Assembly (NCBI GenBank): GCA_020445765.1
Contig: JAGRFY010000138.1
Location: 1-55,555 of the forward strand
Direction of reading: 5' to 3'
From: Rhodocyclaceae bacterium
GTDB lineage: Bacteria; Pseudomonadota; Gammaproteobacteria; Burkholderiales; Rhodocyclaceae
DNA: 55,555 nt
Shown: positions 45,712-53,439 of the stretch, in pieces
Numbering within the stretch: the first letter of the stretch is position 1
Layout of the letters: the number at the start of each line of letters is the position of its first letter
The notes under the pieces: model-generated
What the model was told of the DNA's origin: nothing
Database searches by the model: none
The model's input: the letters and a program-made list of their open reading frames with translations, nothing else
Made by a program: the position numbers and the translations under genes

Positions 45712-45870
45712 CGCATTCGCTTCGTCGGGTCGCAGGATGATGGCGGGTCGGGCATCGAACGGATGCACCGTTCGCCTGCCGCGTCGGCGAACGGGCCAAA
45801 CTGCGCAAGCCGGGGGGGCGGCGAGGCGGCCGGGCGGCGGCCATTGCCGGCCGCGGCGCCGAGGAACGTC

Positions 45871-46563
45871 GTGCGCCGGCTGATACGATGGATCGGCATC
45901 ACGCTGCTCGGCGTGGTCGCGCTGACGGTGCTGGTACACGCGGTGATCATGGCCCAACTGATCTGGTGGAGCCGGTTCGACCCGGCGCGCACCAGCTTCA
46001 TGGAGCTGCGCCTGGAGGCCATGCAGGCCGACGATCCGGACGCCCGCCTGGCCCATCGCTGGGTGCCCTACGAGCGCATCTCGGACCACCTGAAGCGGGC
46101 GGTGGTCGCTGCCGAGGACGACAAATTCGTCGACCACGAGGGCTTCGACTGGGAAGGCATCCAGCGCGCGATCGAACGCAACCAGCGCCGCGGCCGGCCG
46201 GCCGCCGGCGGCTCGACGATCAGCCAGCAACTGGCCAAGAACCTGTTCCTGTGGCCAGGCAAGAGCTACCTGCGCAAGGCCGAAGAGGCCCTGATCACGC
46301 TGATGATCGAATCCCTGTGGTCGAAGCGGCGCATCCTCGAGGTCTACCTGAACGTCGTCGAATGGGGCGACGGCGTGTTCGGGGCCGAGGCCGCAGCCCG
46401 CCACTACTACCGCATCCCGGCCGCGGATCTGGGCCCGGCCGAAGCCGCCCGGCTGGCGGTGATGCTGCCCAATCCGCGCCGCTACGAGCGCGAGTTCGGT
46501 CCGAGACTCGCGGCCCACGCCGAGCGCGTCCGACGGCGAATGCACCGCTCGGAGATCCCCTAG
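45871..46563 (+). CDS. mtgA: Monofunctional peptidoglycan transglycosylase
   Basis: The 230-residue GT51 protein has one N-terminal helix (about 9-29), the catalytic-glutamate motif AAEDDKFVDHEGFDW and GGSTISQQLAKNLFLW, plus the distal ESLWSKRRILEVYLNVVEWG. It polymerises lipid II glycan strands at the periplasmic face. The GTG at 45871 is preceded by GAGG at good distance; an ATG at 45763 would add a low-complexity leader. Confidence 0.93.
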   Translation: MRRLIRWIGITLLGVVALTVLVHAVIMAQLIWWSRFDPARTSFMELRLEAMQADDPDARLAHRWVPYERISDHLKRAVVAAEDDKFVDHEGFDWEGIQRAIERNQRRGRPAAGGSTISQQLAKNLFLWPGKSYLRKAEEALITLMIESLWSKRRILEVYLNVVEWGDGVFGAEAAARHYYRIPAADLGPAEAARLAVMLPNPRRYEREFGPRLAAHAERVRRRMHRSEIP

Positions 46564-46792
46564 CAGGTCGTACTTCGGCATGCCTGGCATCGGTCGCGGC
46601 AGTCGGCGGCCGAAAACCACGGGCGCACTGCGTCGCGGACTCGCGACAAGCGCCCCAAAGCCCGTAGAATCCCCCTTTACGCGCCGCAACATCGCAACGG
46701 GCCGCTGGCAGGGCCCGAGATGGCGGCGACAGCCGCCGCGTCCCCCGTACCGGTCGCGCCGCCTCGATGGCGGCCGACACGCTCCGTATCGA
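46564..46792 (+). promoter_or_regulatory. Leader region of mgtE
   Basis: This gap has a -10-like TAGAAT (46665-46670) without a clear -35 and a hairpin GGCGGC-GACA-GCCGCC (46722-46737) before the start codon. A magnesium-responsive leader is conceivable but not supported by a known riboswitch pattern. Confidence 0.3.
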
Positions 46793-46801
46793 ATGAGGAT
46801 C

Positions 46802-48244
46802 ATGGCCGAAGCCGAACAGCCCCGCTCCCGCGACGATGTCCAGCAGCAACTCAAGGAGGTGCAGGACCTGCTCGGTCGTCATCGTCTGGTCGAGGATCTG
46901 GTCCACCGCCAGGAGATGCCTCGCCACGACCTGGTCGAGGGACTGGTGCACAAGCAGCATGTCACCGAACTGACCGAGCGCCTGGACGCGCTCCACCCGG
47001 CCGACATCGCCGACCTGCTCGAAACCCTGCCGCTCGACGAGCGCCTGTTCGTCTGGGAGCTGGTGCGTGCCGAGCGCGACGGCGACATCCTGCTCGAAGT
47101 CTCGGATGCCGTGCGCGAATCGCTGATCGAGACGATGGCGCCGGAGGAGCTGAAGGCTGCCGCCGAGACCCTCGACGCCGACGAGCTGGCGGATCTGGCG
47201 CCCGATCTGCCGGAAGAGGTGATGGAGGACGTCTACCTCTCCCTCGACCTCGAGGAGCGCGCCCAGTTGCGCGCCGCGATGTCCTATGCCGAGGACGCGG
47301 TCGGTGCCCTGATGGAATTCGAGATGGTCACGATCCGCGAGGACGTGAGCCTCGAAGTGGTGCTGCGCTACCTGCGGCGCTTCGAAGAGTTGCCCGACCA
47401 TACCGACCAGCTGTTCGTGATCGACCGCTCCGAACAGTTGCGCGGCGTGCTGCCGATCAATTCGCTGCTGATCAACGACCCCGAGTGCACCGTCTCCGAA
47501 GTCATGATCTCGGAGCCCTTGACCCTGCGACCGGACGACAAGGCCGAAGACGCGGCCAGCGCCTTCGAGCGCTACGACCTGGTCTCGGCGCCGGTGGTCG
47601 GCACCGAGGGCCGCCTGATGGGGCGGGTGACCGTGGCCGACGTCGTCGACTTCATCCGTGAAGACGCCGATGCCGAGATCCTCAGCCACGCCGGCCTGCG
47701 CGAGGGAGAGGACATCTTCGCGCCGGTGCTGGACTCGGTAAAGAACCGCTGGGCCTGGCTGGCCGTCAATCTGGTCACCGCCTTCGTCGCATCGCGGGTG
47801 ATCGGCGTCTTCGAGGGTTCGATCGAGAAGCTGGTGGCACTCGCCGCGCTGATGCCGATCGTCGCCGGCATCGGCGGCAATTCGGGCAACCAGACGATCA
47901 CGATGATCGTGCGGGCGATGGCGATGGGGCAGCTCGGCGGGGACAGCGCGGTCCGCCTGCTGAAGAAGGAAACCGGCGTCGCCCTGTTCAACGGCGTGGT
48001 GTGGGGCAGCCTGCTCGGCGTTGTCGCGTGGCTGCTCTACGGTGGCTGGCAGCTCGGGCTGGTGATGACCGCGGCGACCACGCTCAATCTGTTGCTGGCG
48101 GCGGCGATGGGGGTGTTCATCCCGATGACGATGCAGCGCCTGGGTCGCGACCCGGCACTCGGCTCGAGTGTGCTGATCACCGCCTGCACCGACTCCGGCG
48201 GCTTCTTCATCTTCCTCGGCCTGGCGACCCTGTTCCTGGTTTGA
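46802..48244 (+). CDS. mgtE: Magnesium transporter MgtE
   Basis: The 480-residue protein has the MgtE layout: an acidic N-terminal superhelix (1-140), two CBS domains (about 145-270), a connecting helix and five membrane helices (about 315-480) with GIGGNSGNQTITMIVRAMA, the pore signature. It should be a Mg2+-selective channel gated by cytosolic Mg2+. ATG at 46793 is an alternative start three codons upstream. Confidence 0.95.
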   Translation: MAEAEQPRSRDDVQQQLKEVQDLLGRHRLVEDLVHRQEMPRHDLVEGLVHKQHVTELTERLDALHPADIADLLETLPLDERLFVWELVRAERDGDILLEVSDAVRESLIETMAPEELKAAAETLDADELADLAPDLPEEVMEDVYLSLDLEERAQLRAAMSYAEDAVGALMEFEMVTIREDVSLEVVLRYLRRFEELPDHTDQLFVIDRSEQLRGVLPINSLLINDPECTVSEVMISEPLTLRPDDKAEDAASAFERYDLVSAPVVGTEGRLMGRVTVADVVDFIREDADAEILSHAGLREGEDIFAPVLDSVKNRWAWLAVNLVTAFVASRVIGVFEGSIEKLVALAALMPIVAGIGGNSGNQTITMIVRAMAMGQLGGDSAVRLLKKETGVALFNGVVWGSLLGVVAWLLYGGWQLGLVMTAATTLNLLLAAAMGVFIPMTMQRLGRDPALGSSVLITACTDSGGFFIFLGLATLFLV

Positions 48245-48259
48245 GCGGCAGCGCTTGCG

Positions 48260-48877
48260 CTATTGGTCGCGCTGCAACCTGCCGGGCGCGGATTCCTTGA
48301 TCAGCAGCGCGAACGCCCCCCGGGTCACCGCCTCGGCTCGGGTGCCGCCCATCAGTCGCCGGCGGTAGTGGAAGGCCATCACGACGCCCATCAGGCGGAA
48401 CACGAACAGATCGACGTCGAGATCGCGGTCGAATTCGCCGGTGTCGACGCACAGGCGGATGGTGCGCGCCAGTTCGCGCTCGAGGCGGGTGAAGTGCCTG
48501 ACCACTGCTGCCTTCACCGGCCCCGGTCGGTCGTCGAATTCGTGGATCGCGCCTTCCAGCGGACAGCCGCCGTCCCAGCCACAGCGCTCGACCCAGGTCA
48601 GCCAGTTGTCGATCAGCGCATTGAGCCGCGCGAGCCCTCTCGGCGCCTCGAGTGCCGGCCGATACACCAGCACCGCGAAGCGTTCCGCTGCCGCCTCGAT
48701 GGCGGCGATCTGCAACTCCTCGCGCGAACCGAAATGCCCGAACAGGCCGCTCTTGGACATCCCCACGCGATCGGCCAGCGAACCGATCGACAAGGCTTCG
48801 AAGCCCTGGACGCAGGCCAGCGCGACGGCTGCGTCGAGAATCGTGCTGCGCGTTCGCTCACCCTTGCTCGTTGTCAT
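48260..48877 (-). CDS. TetR-family transcriptional regulator
   Basis: The 205-residue protein has an N-terminal TetR helix-turn-helix (RSTILDAAVALACVQGFEAL and RVGMSKSGLFGHFGSREEL, residues 10-55). The C-terminal ligand domain has WDGGCPLEGAIHEFDDRPG. The ATG at 48877 is preferred over one 13 codons upstream. It is the last of four minus-strand genes and follows hemL after 48 bases; its target is not known. Confidence 0.88.
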   Translation of the reverse strand: MTTSKGERTRSTILDAAVALACVQGFEALSIGSLADRVGMSKSGLFGHFGSREELQIAAIEAAAERFAVLVYRPALEAPRGLARLNALIDNWLTWVERCGWDGGCPLEGAIHEFDDRPGPVKAAVVRHFTRLERELARTIRLCVDTGEFDRDLDVDLFVFRLMGVVMAFHYRRRLMGGTRAEAVTRGAFALLIKESAPGRLQRDQ

Positions 48878-48925
48878 GTCCGTTGTTCCGCTTGGTCGAT
48901 GGAGCCGCCGCGGCAAGCCCGGCCG

Positions 48926-50209
48926 TCATCCGGCCATGCCGGCAAAGACCTGGTCGGCGGCGGACACCGTCAGGTCGATATCTTCTTCGGCATGGGCGGC
49001 CGAGACGAACCCCGCCTCGAAGGCCGACGGCGCAAAATAGTGCCCGGCTGCCAGCATCGCGTGGAAGAACCGGTTGAAGGCGTCGCGATCGCCGGCCATC
49101 ACGTCAGCATAACCCGTGGGGCAGTCCGGCGAAAAGTACAGGCCGAACATGCCGCCCACCGACTGGGCGCTGAAGGTCACGCCGTGGCGCGCCGCCGCCG
49201 CGGTCAGGCCGTCGACCAGACGCGACGTGCGCGCCGCCAGATCCTCGTAGAAGCCATCCGCCCCGGTCAGTCGCAGCGAGGCCAGCCCGGCCGCGACCGC
49301 CACCGGGCTGCCGGACAGGGTGCCGGCCTGGTAGACGCTGCCCAGGGGCGCGATCCGTTCCATGATGTCGCGCCGGCCGCCGAAGGCGCCGACCGGCATG
49401 CCGCCGCCGATCACCTTGCCCAGCGTGGTCAGGTCCGGGGTCACGCCGAAGAGACCCTGGGCGCCTCGCGGACCGACGCGGAAACCGGTCATCACCTCGT
49501 CGAAGATCAGCACCGCGCCATGGGCCGTACACAGCCGCCGCAGCTCGTGCATGAATTCGTCGCTCGGCCGCACCAGGTTCATGTTGCCGGCCACCGGCTC
49601 GACGATCACCGCGGCGATCTCGTCGCCACGCGCCGCGAACACCTCGGCCAGCTGCGCCGGGTGGTTGTAGTCGAGCACGATCGTATGCTTGGCAAAATCC
49701 TCCGGAACACCGCCGGAAGACGGGTTGCCGAAGGTCAGCAGGCCTGAACCGGCCTTGACCAGCAGGCAGTCGGCGTGGCCGTGGTAGCAGCCCTCGAACT
49801 TGACGATGGCATCACGGCCGGTGAAGCCGCGCGCAAGCCGGATCGCGCTCATCGTCGCCTCGGTGCCCGAACTGACCAGCCGCACCATGTCGAGGCTGGG
49901 CAGGCGCTCGCACAGCAGTTCGGCAATCTCGATCTCGGCCTCGGTCGGCGCACCGTAGGACAGCCCACGCTCGGCGGCTCGCTTGACTGCGTCGACGACC
50001 TCCGGGTGGGCATGGCCGACGATTGCCGGCCCCCACGAACCGACGTAGTCGACATAGGCCTGGCCGTCGGCGTCCCACACCCGGCACCCGTCGGCCCGCT
50101 CGATGAAGCGCGGATCGCCACCGACCGAGCGAAATGCCCGCACCGGAGAATTGACGCCGCCGGGAATGCTGCGCTGGGCGCGCTCGAACAGTTGCTGGTT
50201 ACGGCTCAT
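48926..50209 (-). CDS. hemL: Glutamate-1-semialdehyde 2,1-aminomutase
   Basis: The 427-residue class III PLP enzyme makes 5-aminolevulinate for haem. It has [32 protein letters not shown] and the PLP lysine in [22 protein letters not shown] stands nine bases upstream of the ATG. It follows thiE by 20 bases in a minus-strand operon. Confidence 0.97.
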   Translation of the reverse strand: MSRNQQLFERAQRSIPGGVNSPVRAFRSVGGDPRFIERADGCRVWDADGQAYVDYVGSWGPAIVGHAHPEVVDAVKRAAERGLSYGAPTEAEIEIAELLCERLPSLDMVRLVSSGTEATMSAIRLARGFTGRDAIVKFEGCYHGHADCLLVKAGSGLLTFGNPSSGGVPEDFAKHTIVLDYNHPAQLAEVFAARGDEIAAVIVEPVAGNMNLVRPSDEFMHELRRLCTAHGAVLIFDEVMTGFRVGPRGAQGLFGVTPDLTTLGKVIGGGMPVGAFGGRRDIMERIAPLGSVYQAGTLSGSPVAVAAGLASLRLTGADGFYEDLAARTSRLVDGLTAAAARHGVTFSAQSVGGMFGLYFSPDCPTGYADVMAGDRDAFNRFFHAMLAAGHYFAPSAFEAGFVSAAHAEEDIDLTVSAADQVFAGMAG

Positions 50210-50229
50210 GCGAATGGTCTCCTGTCATT

Positions 50230-50877
50230 TCATTGATCGTCCCGGTGGCGCGAACGCCGCTCGAACAGGGTCCGGTAGGCGGCAGCCCGGCCTGCCGGCG
50301 ACGGGTGCTCGAACACGTCGCTGATGACCGCCAGCAGAGACACCCCGGCAGCCACCAGTTCGGGTGCGTTGTCGAGGGTGATGCCGCCGATCGCGGCAAC
50401 CGGCACCTCGAGTTCGCTGGCGGCCCGACGCACCATCGCGATCGGCGCCCGGACCGCCTCCGGCTTGGTCGGGGACGGATACATCGCGCCGAACGCGACG
50501 TAGTCGGCGCCAGCCCGTTGCGCGGCCAGCGCCCGGTCGAAGGCGTCGTAGCACGACACCCCGAGAATCCGCCCGCCACCGAGCGCCGCGCGCGCCTCGG
50601 CCGGATCGCCGTCGTCGCCGCCGATGTGCGCGCCGTCGGCGCCGATCGCGAGCGCCAGTCCGATGTCGTCATTGACCAGCATCGGCACGCCATGGCTGCG
50701 GCACAAGGCCAGCACAGCCGACGCCTGCCGCCGCCGCAGATCGCGCTCGGGCAGCTTGCTGCGATACTGCAGCAAGGCCGGCTGTCCCTGCAGGCCCTGC
50801 GCGACCGCTGCCAACAGCCGATCATCCGCCGTGCAGTCGTGCGTGACCAGATAGAGTCCGCCGTCGCGCCAGCTCAT
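50230..50877 (-). CDS. thiE: Thiamine-phosphate synthase
   Basis: The 215-residue TIM-barrel protein has LLQYRSK (substrate loop), MLVNDDIGLALAIGADGAHI, DYVAFGAMYPSPTK and AAIGGITLDNAPEL, the standard ThiE motifs. It joins hydroxymethylpyrimidine pyrophosphate and thiazole phosphate. The ATG overlaps the thiD-like stop by four bases, so the two are coupled. Confidence 0.92.
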   Translation of the reverse strand: MSWRDGGLYLVTHDCTADDRLLAAVAQGLQGQPALLQYRSKLPERDLRRRQASAVLALCRSHGVPMLVNDDIGLALAIGADGAHIGGDDGDPAEARAALGGGRILGVSCYDAFDRALAAQRAGADYVAFGAMYPSPTKPEAVRAPIAMVRRAASELEVPVAAIGGITLDNAPELVAAGVSLLAVISDVFEHPSPAGRAAAYRTLFERRSRHRDDQ

Positions 50878-51683
50878 GAGCCGATGCGCAGCGGCGCGAA
50901 GCGATCGGCCAGCGCAACCCCCATGCCGGGCCGCACTGCCGACGCGAGCGTCGCTGCCATGTAGCCATGTGCCGCGCCGACCGCGTCGGCGCAGTCCAGG
51001 CCCCGGGCAAGCCCGGCGGCAAGGGCAGCCGCCAGCACCGACAGGCTGCCGGCGACGCGTGTCGGCGGCTGCGGTCTCGGGTCCTTGCGGATCACGCCGT
51101 CGGCGCCGATCAGCAGGTCGCTGGATTGCAGCGCCGCGTCCCGCCCCTCGGCCAGCAGCACGTATTCGGCGCCACAGCCGAGCAGCAGGCGAGCCGCCTC
51201 CTGCGGGCTGCCGCAATCACCGTCCTCGTCGCCAGCGGCGACGATGCGCATTGCCACCGTGCCGTCGACCACCAGCACCGTGGTCTGCGGCAGCAGCAGT
51301 TCGATGCTCGCGATGACCAGATCGTCGGCCTCGTCCGGATCGGGTGAATCGCGCAGGCTGCCCGGCGCGAAGACCAGCGGGGCAGCATAGTCCGCCGCGA
51401 TCTCGGCAATCACGCCGACGCTGTCGGGGCAACCCGGGTCGCCGACCAGCAATGCCGCTACCGGGATGTCCTCGAGCAGCGGCCGCGCTTGCTCGGCGAC
51501 CCACTCGGCATCGAGCTCATAGACCTGTTCTAGACCGCGCGTATCGCCGCAGTAGATCGCGGTCGCCACCGACAGCGGCAGGCAGGCCTGGGCGGCCAGC
51601 GTCAGCGCCGCACCCTGCAGGCCGGCGGCGCCGGTCGGATCATTACCGTCGAACACCAGCACCGGCGGTGGGAAAGCTGCCAT
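50874..51683 (-). CDS. ThiD-like protein lacking the catalytic loop
   Basis: The protein (269 residues from this start) has the ribokinase-fold layout of ThiD, with FDGNDPTGAAGLQGAALTLA at the N-terminus. Where family members have the anion-hole and catalytic-cysteine loop (GSYHGSGCTL), this protein reads RVAGSLSVLAAAL, as if seven residues had been removed in frame. The kinase reaction (HMP to HMP-PP) is therefore doubtful. It may be regulatory or pair with another ThiD. ATG at 51695 is an alternative start. It faces the rubredoxin gene. Confidence 0.75.
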   Translation of the reverse strand: MAAFPPPVLVFDGNDPTGAAGLQGAALTLAAQACLPLSVATAIYCGDTRGLEQVYELDAEWVAEQARPLLEDIPVAALLVGDPGCPDSVGVIAEIAADYAAPLVFAPGSLRDSPDPDEADDLVIASIELLLPQTTVLVVDGTVAMRIVAAGDEDGDCGSPQEAARLLLGCGAEYVLLAEGRDAALQSSDLLIGADGVIRKDPRPQPPTRVAGSLSVLAAALAAGLARGLDCADAVGAAHGYMAATLASAVRPGMGVALADRFAPLRIGS

Positions 51684-51788
51684 GTCAGAACTCATCGGGA
51701 AGCACCGGGAGGGTGGCCGGTCGGCCCCCGGAAATGCTGTAAGATTCGGGCGATTCTATCGTCAATTCGGTCGCCGAAACGAATCCCG

Positions 51789-51968
51789 ATGCAGCCCAGC
51801 GAATACAAGACCTACATGTGCCTGATCTGCGGTTTCCTCTACAGCGAGGAGGCGGGGCTGCCTGAAGAGGGAATTGCCTCCGGCACGCGCTGGGAAGAAG
51901 TGCCTCCAAACTGGACATGCCCCGAATGCGGCGCGCGCAAGGATGACTTCGACATGGTCGAGATCTGA
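51789..51968 (+). CDS. Rubredoxin
   Basis: The 59-residue protein has the two iron-binding knuckles C11-x2-C14 (YMCLICGFLY) and C44-x2-C47 (WTCPECGARKDDF). It transfers single electrons in the cytoplasm. The gene stands in front of pilG as in several gammaproteobacteria, with no functional link to pili proven. Confidence 0.95.
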   Translation: MQPSEYKTYMCLICGFLYSEEAGLPEEGIASGTRWEEVPPNWTCPECGARKDDFDMVEI

Positions 51969-52020
51969 CGCGCGACCGGGCCGGGCCCGACCCGGGAGTC
52001 CTAAAGTCGCTCCGCTGGCG

Positions 52021-52037
52021 GACGATAATCAATCGTC
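52021..52037. repeat. Inverted repeat in the rubredoxin-pilG gap
   Basis: GACGAT-AATCA-ATCGTC has 6-base arms and a 5-base loop. It includes a -10-like GATAAT and may be an operator or weak terminator. Confidence 0.35.
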
Positions 52038-52093
52038 GCAAGGGCACGCACGCCCCGGGGGCCACGCCAGCGCCCAACTTCAGGAGTAGCGAT

Positions 52094-52480
52094 GTGAATC
52101 TGAACGGCCTCAAGGTAATGGTGATCGACGACAGCAACACGATCCGGCGCAGCGCTGAGATCTTCCTGGCGCAGGTCGGTTGCCAGGTGCTGCTCGCCGA
52201 GGACGGCTTCGACGCGCTCGCGAAGATCGCCGACCATCAGCCGGACGTCATCTTCGTCGACATCATGATGCCGCGGCTCGACGGCTATCAGACCTGCTCC
52301 CTGATCAAGAAGAACCAGCGGTTGCGCGAGACACCGGTGATCATGCTGTCGTCCAAGGACGGGCTGTTCGATCGCGCCCGCGGCCGCATGGTGGGTTCCG
52401 ACGAATATCTGACCAAGCCATTCACGAAGGACAGTCTGCTCAAGGCGGTGGCGACGCACGCCCCCGAGCGGGCCGAATAG
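52094..52480 (+). CDS. pilG: Type IV pilus response regulator PilG
   Basis: The 128-residue single receiver has acidic pair D12-D13, phospho-acceptor D56 (VIFVDIMMPRLDGY) and K108 (YLTKPF). It starts with GTG seven bases after AGGAG; the ATG two bases earlier is out of frame. PilG is the output regulator that promotes pilus extension in the Pil-Chp chemosensory system. It heads the pilG-pilH-pilI-pilJ run. Confidence 0.93.
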   Translation: MNLNGLKVMVIDDSNTIRRSAEIFLAQVGCQVLLAEDGFDALAKIADHQPDVIFVDIMMPRLDGYQTCSLIKKNQRLRETPVIMLSSKDGLFDRARGRMVGSDEYLTKPFTKDSLLKAVATHAPERAE

Positions 52481-52500
52481 TCAACGAACAGAGCACACTC

Positions 52501-52866
52501 ATGCCGATCAAGAAGATCATGGTGGTGGACGATTCGCCGACCGAGCGCCTCGCCCTGCTGGAATTGCTTTCGAAGAACGGCTTCGACGTGGTGACGGCGG
52601 AGAGCGGCGAGGAGGCCATCGTCAAGAGCAAGGCCGAGCTTCCCGACCTGATTCTGATGGACGTCGTCATGCCGGGCATGAACGGTTACCAGGCGACCCG
52701 GACGATCGCGCGCGACAACGCGACCTGTACGATCCCGATCATCATGTGTACGTCGAAGGGCCAGGAGACCGACCGGATCTGGGGCATGCGCCAGGGCGCC
52801 CTCGACTATCTGGTGAAACCGGTCGACCACCAGGCCCTGCTCGACCGGATCCGGGCGATCGGCTGA
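52501..52866 (+). CDS. pilH: Type IV pilus response regulator PilH
   Basis: The 121-residue receiver begins IKKIMVVDDSPTERLALLEL and has D54 (LILMDVVMPGM), MCTSKGQETDR and K106 (YLVKPV). PilH counteracts PilG in pilus control. It follows pilG after 20 bases and precedes pilI after four. Confidence 0.93.
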   Translation: MPIKKIMVVDDSPTERLALLELLSKNGFDVVTAESGEEAIVKSKAELPDLILMDVVMPGMNGYQATRTIARDNATCTIPIIMCTSKGQETDRIWGMRQGALDYLVKPVDHQALLDRIRAIG

Positions 52867-52870
52867 CCCC

Positions 52871-53389
52871 ATGGCACGCAGGACGAGTCTTCGCGAATTC
52901 CAGGAATCCCTGGCCCGCCGGCTGGCCGAGGCGGGCAGCGCGCAGCCCCGCGCCTTGCTCGGCCTGCAGAGCGGCAACGATCACTGGCTGATTGCCCTGC
53001 CGGAGGCCGGTGAAATCATGCCGGTGCCCGGTCTTACGGCGGTGCCGCTGGCCAAGCCGTGGATGCGCGGACTCGCCAACGTGCGCGGCACCCTCTACAG
53101 CGCGGTGGACTTTTCCGCCTTCCACGGCGGGGAGCAGATTCTGCCGGCCGGCGAGGCGCGGCTGATCCTGGTCGGTGCCCGCCTCGGCAGCAACTGCGCG
53201 CTGCTGGTGTCCCGCACCACCGGTCTGCGCGGCGTCGAAGACTTCGAGCTGGAACCGGAGGCCGCGACCGAGCCCGGGCAACCGTGGCGTGGTCCGCGCA
53301 TGCGCGATACCACCGGCCGCCTATGGACACGACTGTTGATACCCGCGCTGCTCGCCGATCGCAGCTTTCTGGAGGCCAGCGCGGCCTGA
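52871..53389 (+). CDS. pilI: CheW-like adaptor PilI
   Basis: The 172-residue CheW-domain protein (WLIALPEAGEIMPVPGLTAV, WMRGLANVRGTLYSAVDFS) should couple the receptor PilJ to the kinase ChpA. Order and size fit PilI. Confidence 0.9.
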   Translation: MARRTSLREFQESLARRLAEAGSAQPRALLGLQSGNDHWLIALPEAGEIMPVPGLTAVPLAKPWMRGLANVRGTLYSAVDFSAFHGGEQILPAGEARLILVGARLGSNCALLVSRTTGLRGVEDFELEPEAATEPGQPWRGPRMRDTTGRLWTRLLIPALLADRSFLEASAA

Positions 53390-53439
53390 GCGAAACATGG
53401 ATTCACCCGGCGGCCTGAGACCGCCACGGAGTTCTAGAC

